From: Bacteroidales bacterium
Lineage (GTDB): Bacteria > Bacteroidota > Bacteroidia > Bacteroidales > Muribaculaceae
Reading direction: 5' to 3'
DNA: 60,490 nucleotides
NCBI GenBank assembly: GCA_030524765.1
Contig: JAUNGA010000005.1
Coordinates: 1-60,490 of the forward strand
Every line of letters begins with the position of its first letter. The first letter of the stretch is position 1. Below the pieces are notes generated by a model, which did no database searches, was not told where the DNA came from, and saw only the letters and a program-made list of their open reading frames with translations. Of this stretch, positions 1-9,018 are shown one piece after another. Position numbers and translations under genes: made by a program.

Positions 1-52
1 CCAGCTCTCTTTTTCAACCCTTATGCTGTCCCAGCATGCTCCGGTCTCTCCA
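1..52. repeat. Terminal inverted repeat, left copy (candidate recombination core)
   Basis: These 52 bases are the exact reverse complement of 60437-60488, at the other end of the window. The copy covers the last nine codons and the stop of the aldo/keto reductase gene plus about 20 bases downstream. Tyrosine recombinases often use the 3' end of a gene as attachment site, because the core restores the coding end. The window begins inside the repeat, so its true outer limit is unknown. Sequence identity is seen directly; the role as an att-type core is inference. Confidence 0.8.
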
Positions 53-1421
53 GTTTGAGGTGCTCGACGTATCGGTCGATGCGTGCCAGCTGCTCAGGAA
101 TGTCTATGGTCTGTGGACAGTGAGAGACGCAGGCCCCGCACCCTACGCATTGGTCGGCCTGTCGCAGTGGCGATACTGCGCGGTCATATCCTACGAGGAA
201 TGCGCGTCGAGCCTCGTCATAGCGCGGATCACGGCGGTCATGCAGCACATTGTCGTCGTTGACACATTTATTGAAGTGGGCGAATATCGCCGGTATGTTT
301 ATGCCATAGGGGCAAGGCATACAGTAGGCACATGCCGTGCAGGGCACAGTATCGTTCTCGACAATCTCAGTGGCTACGCGCAGCAAAAAGTCATGCTCGT
401 CGTCGCTGACAGGCTCGAGTGGAGAGAATGTGGCGACATTGTCTTTGATATGCTCCATATATGTCATGCCGCTAAGGACGGTGAGCACACCCGGCTGAGC
501 CGCGAAACGGAACGCCCATGAAGGAATCGATTCGTCTGGACGACGCTGTCTCATCTTGGCGGCGATAGGTTTGGCCACGTTGGCCAACGAACCGCCGAGT
601 AGCGGCTCCATGATCACGACAGGGATGTCGCGTTTTACCAACTCGTCATAGAGATATTTGGCGGTTATGTGACGCTCGTTTTCCTCGGCGGGATGCTCCC
701 AGTTGATATAATTGAGCTGGATCTGTACAAAATCCCAATGAGCCTCACCTCGGTCGTGCATGCGCAGCATCTCGTCGAAACACTCCACGTCGCCATGATA
801 CGAGAAGCCGAGATTACGTATTTTGCCTTGTTCGCGCATCTGCTTGCAAAAGTCGAGCATGCCGTTGTCGAGGAATCGGCCATGTAGATTCTCGAAACTG
901 CCTATGCCGACGCAGTGCAGCAGATAATAATCGATATAATCGGTCTGCAGGTTGCGCAGTGAGGTCTCAAACATCTCGACCGAGCGCTCGTGCGACCACG
1001 TCTCGGGCGCGAAATTCGAAAGTTTGGTGGCTATATAGTAGCTGTCGCGAGGATGACGGCTGAGCGCCTTACCCATCACTGTCTCAGAGAGCCCGCGGCA
1101 ATAGGCCGGCGACGTATCGTAGTAATTGACTCCCGATGCCATTGCATAATCGACTTGACGGTTGACTTCATCCTGATTGATTTCGCCATTGCTTTTCTGG
1201 GCCGATTCGCCTTCGACGGTCGGCAGTCGCATACATCCGTAACCGAGAATAGATACACTGTCGCCGGTATTGTGATTGACCCGTCGGGTCATTTCGCCTT
1301 TGGCCTTGTTGTGGTGCCCGGCGTCCTTTTTCTCGTCGGTCGAGCAGCCTGTGGCGATCAGACCGAGTGATGCGAGCGATGCGGTCTTGATAAATCCGCG
1401 ACGCGATATATTTTTTGCCAT
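21..1421 (-). CDS. Tat-exported aldo/keto reductase with C-terminal 4Fe-4S domain
   Basis: 466 aa. The N-terminus has a twin-arginine motif (SRRGF, residues 6-10), a hydrophobic stretch and a lipobox-like ATGC ending at Cys26, so the folded, cofactor-loaded enzyme is probably exported and possibly lipid-anchored. The aldo/keto reductase barrel follows with the expected catalytic tetrad: Asp102, Tyr107, Lys133, His169. The C-terminus carries two ferredoxin-type cysteine clusters (CTACAYCMPCP at 361-371 and CVGCGACVSHCP at 425-436). This matches the COG1453-type AKR-ferredoxin family; the substrate is unknown. It starts 7 bp after the polyferredoxin gene, so the two are probably co-transcribed and electrons may pass from one to the other. 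Its last nine codons lie in the window-end repeat. Confidence 0.85.
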   Translation of the reverse strand: MAKNISRRGFIKTASLASLGLIATGCSTDEKKDAGHHNKAKGEMTRRVNHNTGDSVSILGYGCMRLPTVEGESAQKSNGEINQDEVNRQVDYAMASGVNYYDTSPAYCRGLSETVMGKALSRHPRDSYYIATKLSNFAPETWSHERSVEMFETSLRNLQTDYIDYYLLHCVGIGSFENLHGRFLDNGMLDFCKQMREQGKIRNLGFSYHGDVECFDEMLRMHDRGEAHWDFVQIQLNYINWEHPAEENERHITAKYLYDELVKRDIPVVIMEPLLGGSLANVAKPIAAKMRQRRPDESIPSWAFRFAAQPGVLTVLSGMTYMEHIKDNVATFSPLEPVSDDEHDFLLRVATEIVENDTVPCTACAYCMPCPYGINIPAIFAHFNKCVNDDNVLHDRRDPRYDEARRAFLVGYDRAVSPLRQADQCVGCGACVSHCPQTIDIPEQLARIDRYVEHLKLERPEHAGTA

Positions 1422-1428
1422 GTTTCTA

Positions 1429-2940
1429 TCAGATTAAATGGTGAATGTCTATGCCCTCGACATGAATTGCGGCTGTTTCTCCGGGTATGTTGCCGGCACG
1501 CCCTACGGGGCAGTGATATTCGCATGATCCGCATCCGATACATGCATTCTCGTCGACCATAGGACGCAGATTGCCGCCATTCTCGCTGACAGGGATCATT
1601 GTGATTGCCTCGGCCGGGCAACGGCGGGCGCAGTTGCCACACGTCTGGCCATATGCGGCCGAGATGCAGCGATCGAGATCAACTGTGGCCGTACCGATTT
1701 TTGTCGAACTCTTGACTGCAAGGTCGACAGGCTCAATAGCTCCGACCGGACATACATCGCCGCATACGGTGCACTCGGGACGACACCAGCCCTCGTTGAA
1801 CGCCATAACCGGCTGCATCAGCGAGTCAAGCGCCTCAGATGGCCGCAACACACTGTTGGGGCAATTGGTGATGCATAGCTGGCATGCGGTGCATCTCTCA
1901 GACAGAGATTTTGCGCCCTTGGCGCCGGCAGGCACGATTCTGATCGACGATGCCGACGGGCGTTTGCTCTTGATCGGAGCGAGGCCGCCGTCGGTAGTTT
2001 TGTCGATGGCTTCAGCGGCGAGCGATGCGACCACGACGGCTCCGCCACTGAGAAATGCGCGACGGCTTTTATCTGTGGTCTTACGGGGGGCGGCCTCCTG
2101 ACTCTTGCGCACCGGACTGTATGAGATGGCGTGCTGTGTACACTCACCTATGCAGTCAAAACAAGTCACACAGCGTGTATAGTCGATCGTGTGGGTCTTG
2201 GGGTCGATACACGATGCCTTGCAGTGGCGGGCACATGATCCGCATCCGTTACAGCGATCTGTGTCTATGTTGATTTTGAGGAGTGCGAATTTTGAGAGTT
2301 TGCCGAGCAACCATCCCACGGGACAGATCTTATTGCAATAATCGCGCCCCGATGTCCATGCCATGGCGGTGACGATAATAAATGTAATGGCTGCCACGGC
2401 GAGCGCGGGTATAGACAGATGCGGCATCGATGCATGCACGAAAGCCGTATTGCCCGAGTCGGCAAGAGCATTGTTGATCTCGACCACACCGGGTTTTACG
2501 AGCCATGTGGCCATACGCCCAAACGCGCTGTAAGGTTCGATGAGCGAGGCTATGTATATTGGCAACGATATGAGATGACCGGCAATTAACAAAGCGAAAA
2601 CGATAAAAAATGTATTTCGCATCATATTGGCCGCAGGTTTTGAATGGAATTTGCCAAGTTTGCGTTTGCGACGCGGGCGGCATGCGGTCGATATGCGGTT
2701 GACGACATCCTGATAGACCCCCAGAGGGCAGATTATCGAACAATAGATGCGGCCAAACACAAGCGCAAGAGCAATCAAGGCTGCCAAGACCACTAAATTT
2801 AGGGAAAGCAGAGCTGGTATCAGCTGTATTTTTGCCATCCAGGCCCAATGATGCATTGCAAAACCTGTCACATCGACAAAAAGTGCAGTGACAGCGAGCA
2901 GACTTAGCACGGCAAGTATAATGCGGGTGATTTTCAACAT
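1429..2940 (-). CDS. Membrane polyferredoxin, NapH-like plus NapG-like fusion
   Basis: 503 aa. The N-terminal half is NapH/NosR-like: membrane segments near residues 5-25, 40-62, 110-133 and 178-195, with the two CxxxCP motifs of that family (CSIICP at 67-72, CNKICP at 202-207), then two 4Fe-4S clusters at 230-267. A second twin-arginine-like segment (KSRRAFLSGG, 291-300) sits in mid-protein and is followed by about 190 residues with four more ferredoxin motifs (350-360, 386-397, 425-441, 467-478), resembling NapG. It therefore looks like a fused NapH-NapG quinol-to-periplasm electron conduit, but no nitrate reductase is nearby. The downstream AKR is the likely partner. A promoter box lies at 2980-2973. 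Confidence 0.75.
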   Translation of the reverse strand: MLKITRIILAVLSLLAVTALFVDVTGFAMHHWAWMAKIQLIPALLSLNLVVLAALIALALVFGRIYCSIICPLGVYQDVVNRISTACRPRRKRKLGKFHSKPAANMMRNTFFIVFALLIAGHLISLPIYIASLIEPYSAFGRMATWLVKPGVVEINNALADSGNTAFVHASMPHLSIPALAVAAITFIIVTAMAWTSGRDYCNKICPVGWLLGKLSKFALLKINIDTDRCNGCGSCARHCKASCIDPKTHTIDYTRCVTCFDCIGECTQHAISYSPVRKSQEAAPRKTTDKSRRAFLSGGAVVVASLAAEAIDKTTDGGLAPIKSKRPSASSIRIVPAGAKGAKSLSERCTACQLCITNCPNSVLRPSEALDSLMQPVMAFNEGWCRPECTVCGDVCPVGAIEPVDLAVKSSTKIGTATVDLDRCISAAYGQTCGNCARRCPAEAITMIPVSENGGNLRPMVDENACIGCGSCEYHCPVGRAGNIPGETAAIHVEGIDIHHLI

Positions 2941-2972
2941 ATAGCCAAAATGTGATGATTGGTTTTATGACA

Positions 2973-2980
2973 CAAAGTTA
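2973..2980 (-). promoter_or_regulatory. -7 promoter box for the polyferredoxin-AKR operon
   Basis: Reads TAACTTTG on the minus strand, an exact match to the Bacteroidetes -7 consensus TAnnTTTG, 32 bp upstream of the polyferredoxin start. The -33 region is only weakly matched. Confidence 0.55.
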
Positions 2981-3031
2981 GCAATAATCTGCGTTCCGCC
3001 GAAAAGTTTTTGCTAAAAAATAGGCCGAAAG

Positions 3032-3063
3032 TTTTGGAGATTTCAAAAGTTTGCGTAACTTTG
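3032..3063 (+). promoter_or_regulatory. Promoter of tRNA-His
   Basis: TTTTG at 3032-3036 and TAACTTTG at 3056-3063, 19 bp apart, fit the Bacteroidetes housekeeping promoter. The tRNA begins 32 bp downstream. Confidence 0.6.
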
Positions 3064-3095
3064 CAGCGCAAAAGCAGAAAAGCTGATGCGAACAT

Positions 3096-3173
<78 letters not shown>

Positions 3174-3182
3174 CAGAATATT

Positions 3183-3208
3183 AGCCCGGATAATTCCGGG
3201 CTATTTTT
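3183..3208 (+). terminator. Rho-independent terminator after tRNA-His
   Basis: Perfect 7-bp stem AGCCCGG/CCGGGCT with a 6-base loop, followed by ATTTTT, 10 bp after the tRNA. Confidence 0.85.
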
Positions 3209-3312
3209 GTATGGATGATAACTCTTGCGATACCAAGTCGGTGCTTGGCATCATGCACTGAGATGATTCGTAGACAGTCATGCCTGTCAGATATTTTTAA
3301 ATTTCTCAACCA

Positions 3313-4110
3313 ATGAAACTATCACAGCCACAGTTTGACGAGCTGAAAGAGTTGCTCGACCGTGAATCGGCGACATACAACCGGCCTGAATTTATCGAAT
3401 CAGATCCGGTGCAGTTCCCGCGCATGTTCAGAGATAAACGCGATATCGAGATTGCCGCGCTGCTTGCCTCGACAATTGCATGGGGCAACCGCACGATGAT
3501 ATGCCGATCGGCCAACAAGATGTTCGGACTGATGGACTGGCAGCCTTATAAATATATAATGGAGCAAGGATACGAGGAATTGCCGGCCGGCAACATCCAC
3601 CGTACATTTTTCAACGACAATCTGCGTCACTATCTGTGCGGACTCCATGCAATTTATAATAAATACGGCGATCTTGAGGGACTCGCGGCCGATGTAAAAG
3701 CCGGTCACACGGGCCCTGCGCTGCCCTGGGCGATAGCACAACGCATCAACGACGAGCTGTGTGAGGCCGATAACGGACGCAACGACTGCCGTTGTCTGCC
3801 GCTGGGTCTCGACAAATCGGCATTAAAACGGTTCAATATGGCGCTGCGATGGCTTGTGCGAAAAGATGGCATTGTAGATCTCGGTATCTGGAATGTAATG
3901 ACACAGGCCGAGTTGTACATACCTCTCGATGTACACGTTGGCAACGTGTCGCGTGGGTTGGGGCTGCTTGAACGCAAAGCCAATGACCGCAGGGCTGTAG
4001 AAGATCTGACGGCTACACTGCGTGAGATGTGTCCGGATGATCCGGTGAAATATGACTATGCCCTGTTCGGTATTGGCGTGAACGGCTCTTACCAAAGATT
4101 GAAGCGGTAG
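3313..4110 (+). CDS. TIGR02757 family protein (DUF2400)
   Basis: 265 aa, the usual length for this Bacteroidetes-enriched family of unknown function. Recognised by family-like blocks: the RDKRDIEIAALLASTIAWGN segment near residues 40-60, DLEGLAADVK near 117-126, and LDVHVGNVSRGLGLLERK near 206-223, which recalls the helix-rich core of HhH-GPD DNA glycosylases. No signal peptide or membrane segment, so cytoplasmic. It is preceded by tRNA-His and its terminator, and its last 22 bp overlap the convergent DUF4421 gene. Function is not established; a nucleic-acid role is only suggested by fold resemblance. Confidence 0.8.
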   Translation: MKLSQPQFDELKELLDRESATYNRPEFIESDPVQFPRMFRDKRDIEIAALLASTIAWGNRTMICRSANKMFGLMDWQPYKYIMEQGYEELPAGNIHRTFFNDNLRHYLCGLHAIYNKYGDLEGLAADVKAGHTGPALPWAIAQRINDELCEADNGRNDCRCLPLGLDKSALKRFNMALRWLVRKDGIVDLGIWNVMTQAELYIPLDVHVGNVSRGLGLLERKANDRRAVEDLTATLREMCPDDPVKYDYALFGIGVNGSYQRLKR

Positions 4111-5135
4111 CCGACGGCAGTCGAGGCCGAGATGTTTGATCCTATGAATGTAGTCTCGCGCTCAGAAATCAGAGCCGAGTCGACTGATCCGACGATGCCT
4201 GCAAACCACCGGCCCTTATTCCATACAAGTGAGAGCTTGAAATGATTGTAGAGCGAGAACGACACATTCTCGCTCTCACTGTTTACGAATCCCTTGCGCA
4301 CACCGATCACAGGCGAGACCGAGACACCGAGACACCAGCGTGGTGCAAATACCCAGTTGTAGCCGTAGCCGAGTCTCAGACCGTAGTTATGGGTGTGTAC
4401 ACGGTAATGGTAGTCGTTCCACCACGAGGGCAGTTGGTCGAGCATGTACTGAGGCAACGACGAGAAATCTATGTCGTAGTTTTGTGTGTACATTGAGAAG
4501 CCGGCATAGAATGAACCTTGGCTACGTTTCTGTATCTTGCTGAATGCGAAGGCTGCGGCCTGGGAGTATTTTTTGTGATTGAAAAAGTAGAAGACATCGA
4601 ATCCCCACGAGGTCATATCGATACCGTTGAAGTCGATATCAAGATCTTTTTCGTCACCAAACCGATGCAGGCGCGTGCCGACGTCATTCTTCTCCCAATA
4701 TAACTCAGTGCTGAAAAGGCTGCACGTGAAACCGAAATTGTAGCGTTGGCGCGAGTGTGGCGACCCTCCGAACAGTTTGCTCACATTTATATCATAACCG
4801 ACAGATACGGCGAGATATGTCAGATAGAGTCCGGCTGATGTCGACGGGTCAGAGACCATATTGACCGTACGTTTGGGCGGTATGCTGAAGTTGATATAAT
4901 TGAGCCATGAGTCGGTGGTGAGCTTTACATTGAACTTGGTGCCCGATCCCACCACATACAGCGAATCGTAGGTGTTGAAAAATTTGTCGCCCCAACGATA
5001 GGTGTTGACGCAGAACCGTGGAAATTTTCCCCATCCGGCTATAGAATCGAGATTAAAAGATATAGCATGTAGATTCACGCCACCCAATATAGAGAGACAA
5101 GCAACAGTACATATTATAATAAATCTACGCATCAA
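4089..5135 (-). CDS. DUF4421 family outer-membrane-type protein
   Basis: 348 aa with a Sec signal peptide (about residues 1-24, cleavage near NLHA). The mature part alternates aromatic and polar residues like an outer-membrane beta-barrel, has the DUF4421-like N-terminal blocks (VNTYRWGDKFFNTYDSLYV; TDSWLNYINFSIP), and ends in an aromatic residue (VGYRFNLW), the usual barrel-assembly signal. The family is common in Bacteroidetes and has no assigned function. Monocistronic, with its own -7 box at 5169-5162; its 3' end overlaps the preceding gene tail-to-tail by 22 bp. Confidence 0.75.
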   Translation of the reverse strand: MMRRFIIICTVACLSILGGVNLHAISFNLDSIAGWGKFPRFCVNTYRWGDKFFNTYDSLYVVGSGTKFNVKLTTDSWLNYINFSIPPKRTVNMVSDPSTSAGLYLTYLAVSVGYDINVSKLFGGSPHSRQRYNFGFTCSLFSTELYWEKNDVGTRLHRFGDEKDLDIDFNGIDMTSWGFDVFYFFNHKKYSQAAAFAFSKIQKRSQGSFYAGFSMYTQNYDIDFSSLPQYMLDQLPSWWNDYHYRVHTHNYGLRLGYGYNWVFAPRWCLGVSVSPVIGVRKGFVNSESENVSFSLYNHFKLSLVWNKGRWFAGIVGSVDSALISERETTFIGSNISASTAVGYRFNLW

Positions 5136-5161
5136 TCTTTCTACTCATTGGAATTTCGGTG

Positions 5162-5169
5162 CAAAGTTA
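5162..5169 (-). promoter_or_regulatory. -7 promoter box for the DUF4421 gene
   Basis: TAACTTTG on the minus strand, 26 bp upstream of the start codon. It lies back to back with the hut operon promoter. Confidence 0.55.
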
Positions 5170-5215
5170 CATATTTATAATGAAAATAATTGGCCGATTG
5201 TTCCGAAAAAATGGC

Positions 5216-5223
5216 TATCTTTG
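5216..5223 (+). promoter_or_regulatory. -7 promoter box of the hut operon
   Basis: TATCTTTG fits TAnnTTTG. Possible -33 TTG elements lie at 5190-5192 and 5198-5200; neither has ideal spacing. It leaves a leader of about 60 nt before the ftcD start at 5289. No HutC-type repressor gene is present in the window. Confidence 0.5.
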
Positions 5224-5288
5224 CAAGGTCGGCCCATTCGCCGGCACCCGTGAAAACAGACTTACCTAACCTAACCGTCATTCTTGAC

Positions 5289-6998
5289 ATGGAAAAACGA
5301 CTGATAGAGTGCGTGCCCAATTTCAGCGAGGGCCGCGACCGCAGCGTCATTGACGCGATAACAAATGCTATAACGGAAACGGGCGATGTCGATCTGCTCG
5401 ACGTCGATCCGGGCGAGGCGACCAACCGTACGGTAGTGACATTTGTCGGAGAACCCGACGCTGTGGTCGAGGCCGCATTTCGCGGCATACGTCGTGCAAC
5501 CGAGCTGATTGACATGCGTAAACATCACGGCGCTCATCCGCGCATGGGTGCTACCGATGTCTGCCCGCTCATTCCTATCTCCGGTATCACACTTGAGGAG
5601 TGTGCCGAGCTGGCACGAAATCTGGCCAAGCGTGTGGCCGACGAGCTGGGCATACCCACCTATTGCTATGAGGCCGCCGCTTTTACGCCTGAGCGACGAA
5701 ATCTGGCCGTTTGTCGTGCAGGTGAATACGAAGCCCTTCCCGATAAAATGGGGCACGAGGGAAAAGGTCCCGACTTCGGCGACAGACCGTTTGACGAAGC
5801 TGCCGCCCGCAGTGGCGCCACGACCATAGGAGCACGCGATTTTCTTATCGCCGTAAATTTCAATCTTAATACCACATCTACCCGCCGTGCCAATGCCATC
5901 GCATTTGACGTGCGGGAAAAGGGACGTCCGCAGCGTGAAGGCGGCCGACTTACCGGCAAACCGCTCAAAGATGCCGACGGACGCCCGCTCATGATACCCG
6001 GCACACTCAAGGGTACAAAGGCGATCGGATGGTATATCGATGAATATGGTATCGCCCAGGTGTCGATGAATATCACCGATATTGCCGCCACACCGTTGCA
6101 CAAGGCATTTGACGAGGTGACCCGAGCGGCACAGGCCCGCGGCATTCGTGTGACCGGTACCGAGATCGTGGGTCTCGTGCCCAAGCGCGCTCTGGTAGAG
6201 GCCGGTCGGTATTTTCTGTACAAACAACAGCGCTCTACCGGCCTGCCCGAGAGCGAGATAATACGCATGGCCGTCAAATCGATGGGACTTGACGAGCTCA
6301 AACCGTTCAATCCCGAGGAAAAAGTTGTCGAGTATATGATCGGTAGCCGCAAGGCGGCTGAAAAAAGCCTTGTGGATATGACTTGCCGCGAATTTGCCGA
6401 CGAGACGGCTTCGGAATCACCGGCCCCGGGCGGTGGATCGATATCTGCCTATATGGGGGCGCTGGCCGCGGCTCTTGGCACAATGGTGGCCAATCTCTCG
6501 GCACACAAGCCCGGATGGGATGACCGTTGGCACGAATTTTCGGATTATGCCGACCGAGGACGTGTGTTGGTCGACCGTCTGATACATCTTGTCGATGAAG
6601 ACACAGCTGCGTTCAACGGTATCATGGCCGTATTCGCGATGCCAAAATCGACAGAGGCCGAGAAGGCTGCCCGGGCCGAAGCAATGGAAGCGGCCACCCT
6701 ATATGCCACTCAGGTGCCATTACAGACAATGGAAGCCGCTATGGCAACTTTCGAACTGCTTGAAGCCATGGCAACCGAGGGCAACCCTGCTTCGGTGAGC
6801 GATGCCGGCGTGGGAGCGTTGGCTGCCGAGGCAGCAGTGCAGGGTGCGGCCCTCAACGTTCGTATCAACGCGGCCTCGCTAAAAGACCGATCGAAAGCCG
6901 ACGAGCTGGTGGCCCGTGCGCGTCAGATATGCGACGACGCCGTTGTGGCACGAGCTCATATACTTGATATAGTAAACAAAATCATTGATAAAGCCTGA
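5289..6998 (+). CDS. ftcD: Bifunctional formiminotransferase-cyclodeaminase
   Basis: 569 aa from the ATG at 5289, chosen because MEKRLIECVPNFSEGRD is the family's N-terminus and the promoter lies downstream of earlier in-frame starts. The N-terminal formiminotransferase domain (about 1-300, with KHHGAHPRMGATDVCP) moves the formimino group of N-formiminoglutamate to tetrahydrofolate, releasing glutamate. The C-terminal cyclodeaminase domain (about 365-565, with SPAPGGGSISAYMGALAAAL) gives methenyl-THF and ammonia. This is the last step of histidine degradation although the gene is first in the operon. The next gene starts 4 bp after the stop. Confidence 0.93.
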   Translation: MEKRLIECVPNFSEGRDRSVIDAITNAITETGDVDLLDVDPGEATNRTVVTFVGEPDAVVEAAFRGIRRATELIDMRKHHGAHPRMGATDVCPLIPISGITLEECAELARNLAKRVADELGIPTYCYEAAAFTPERRNLAVCRAGEYEALPDKMGHEGKGPDFGDRPFDEAAARSGATTIGARDFLIAVNFNLNTTSTRRANAIAFDVREKGRPQREGGRLTGKPLKDADGRPLMIPGTLKGTKAIGWYIDEYGIAQVSMNITDIAATPLHKAFDEVTRAAQARGIRVTGTEIVGLVPKRALVEAGRYFLYKQQRSTGLPESEIIRMAVKSMGLDELKPFNPEEKVVEYMIGSRKAAEKSLVDMTCREFADETASESPAPGGGSISAYMGALAAALGTMVANLSAHKPGWDDRWHEFSDYADRGRVLVDRLIHLVDEDTAAFNGIMAVFAMPKSTEAEKAARAEAMEAATLYATQVPLQTMEAAMATFELLEAMATEGNPASVSDAGVGALAAEAAVQGAALNVRINAASLKDRSKADELVARARQICDDAVVARAHILDIVNKIIDKA

Positions 6999-7002
6999 CA
7001 AT

Positions 7003-9018
7003 ATGACCCTCGAACAATTCAGAGCCGACATAGCCGGTGGTATCCCAGACACACTGCCTGCACCTCGCGAGTATGACCGTTCGGTCAATCATGCCCCCCG
7101 ACGCAAAGACATACTGACGCCGGCCGAAAAAGAACTGGCACTGCGCAACGCACTGCGATATTTCGATCCGAGACATCATGCCGAACTTGCTCCGGAATTC
7201 GCGCGCGAACTGGCTGATTACGGACGCATATATATGTATCGTCTTCGCCCGACCTACGACATGTATGCCCGGCCCATTGACGCCTATCCCGCCAAATCAC
7301 GTCAGGCTGCGGCAATCATGATGATGATACAGAATAATCTCGACCCTGCCGTGGCCCAACATCCGCACGAGCTGATAACCTATGGCGGCAACGGTGCTGT
7401 TTTCCAGAACTGGGCACAATATCGTCTTGTGATGAAGTATCTGAGCGAGATGACCGACGAGCAGACTCTTGTGATGTATTCGGGCCATCCGCTCGGCTTG
7501 TTCCCGTCGCATCCGGGCGCGCCACGCGTAATCGTGACCAACGGTATGGTCATCCCCAACTATTCAAAGCCCGATGATTGGGAACGCATGAATGCTCTGG
7601 GCGTGTCGCAATACGGTCAGATGACTGCCGGATCATATATGTATATCGGCCCGCAAGGCATTGTGCATGGCACTACAATCACTGTGCTCAATGCGGCACG
7701 TGCTTTGCGCCCGGACGGCAATATCGGCGGCATGTTGTTCGTGACTGCCGGTCTCGGCGGCATGTCGGGCGCGCAACCCAAGGCTGCCAAGATTTCGGGC
7801 GTTGTTAGCATCACGGCCGAGATCAATCCTGCTGCAGCAGAAAAACGTCTGTCACAAGGTTGGGTCGACGAGCTGCACACTGATCTCGACGAATTGATTG
7901 ACCGCGCACTCGCTGCCGTCGAGGCACGCGAGGCTGTATCCCTGGCATATCAGGGCAATATAGTCGATCTGTGGGAACGTCTGGCCGACCGTGGTGTAAA
8001 AGTGGATCTTGGTTCTGACCAGACCTCGTTGCACAATCCCTGGGCCGGCGGTTACTATCCGGTAGGCTACAGCTATGAGGAATCTCTCGTAATGATGGCC
8101 GAAGAGCCGGAGAAATTCCGCGAGGCCGTGCGCGATTCGCTGCGGCGTCAGGTCAAGGCGATCAACAGGCTGACCGCCGAAGGTATGTATTTCTTTGATT
8201 ACGGTAATGCATTCCTGCTCGAATCGTCGCGTGCCGGTGCCGATATAACCAATGCCGATGGTACATTCCGGTATCCATCTTACGTACAGGCTATCATGGG
8301 ACCGAGATTCTTTGACTACGGATTCGGACCGTTCAGGTGGGTGTGCACATCGTGTGACCCTGCTGATCTTGAGATTACCGATCGCCTTGCGGCCGAGGTG
8401 CTTGACGAAATGATGCAGACAGCACCCGATGACATTCGCGGTCAGATGGCCGACAACCTGCACTGGATACGTGAGGCCGGCCACAACAATCTGGTGGTTG
8501 GCTCGCAGGCGCGCATACTGTATGCCGACAGCGAGGGTCGCACCCGTATAGCGCTGGCATTCAACAAGGCAATACGGGATGGGCAGCTCAAGGCACCGGT
8601 AGTGCTCGGTCGTGACCATCACGATGTATCAGGTACCGACTCACCCTATCGTGAGACATCAAATATTACCGACGGATCGCAATATACGGCCGATATGGCT
8701 GTGCACAACGTCATCGGCGACGCATTCCGCGGGGCGACATGGGTGTCGCTGCACAACGGCGGCGGTGTCGGCTGGGGCGAAGTGATCAACGGTGGTTTCG
8801 GTATGGTGATCGACGGCAGCGAGGATTGCGATCGCCGCATACGTGAGATGCTGTTGTGGGATGTCAACAACGGCATAGCACGTCGCAGCTGGGCCCGCAA
8901 TTCAGGTGCCCGCGATGCGATACGCCGCGAGATGGAGCGCACTCCGGGGCTGGTGGTGACTATGCCTAATGATGCCGACGACAATATAATCAAAGAATCA
9001 ATCAAAAACACGCTTTAA
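7003..9018 (+). CDS. hutU: Urocanate hydratase
   Basis: 671 aa from the ATG at 7003. An ATG at 6985 is also in frame but overlaps ftcD; the start MTLEQFRADIAGGIPDTLP agrees better with the family. HutU adds water to urocanate to give imidazolone propionate using tightly bound NAD. Typical blocks include YGGNGAVFQNWAQY (about 124-137), SGHPLGLFPSHP, QYGQMTAGSYMYIGPQGIVHG and a C-terminal NGGGVGWGEVINGGFG. It is longer than the about 555-residue proteobacterial enzymes, as expected for the long Bacteroidetes/animal type. The stop overlaps the hutH start (TAATG). Confidence 0.95.
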   Translation: MTLEQFRADIAGGIPDTLPAPREYDRSVNHAPRRKDILTPAEKELALRNALRYFDPRHHAELAPEFARELADYGRIYMYRLRPTYDMYARPIDAYPAKSRQAAAIMMMIQNNLDPAVAQHPHELITYGGNGAVFQNWAQYRLVMKYLSEMTDEQTLVMYSGHPLGLFPSHPGAPRVIVTNGMVIPNYSKPDDWERMNALGVSQYGQMTAGSYMYIGPQGIVHGTTITVLNAARALRPDGNIGGMLFVTAGLGGMSGAQPKAAKISGVVSITAEINPAAAEKRLSQGWVDELHTDLDELIDRALAAVEAREAVSLAYQGNIVDLWERLADRGVKVDLGSDQTSLHNPWAGGYYPVGYSYEESLVMMAEEPEKFREAVRDSLRRQVKAINRLTAEGMYFFDYGNAFLLESSRAGADITNADGTFRYPSYVQAIMGPRFFDYGFGPFRWVCTSCDPADLEITDRLAAEVLDEMMQTAPDDIRGQMADNLHWIREAGHNNLVVGSQARILYADSEGRTRIALAFNKAIRDGQLKAPVVLGRDHHDVSGTDSPYRETSNITDGSQYTADMAVHNVIGDAFRGATWVSLHNGGGVGWGEVINGGFGMVIDGSEDCDRRIREMLLWDVNNGIARRSWARNSGARDAIRREMERTPGLVVTMPNDADDNIIKESIKNTL

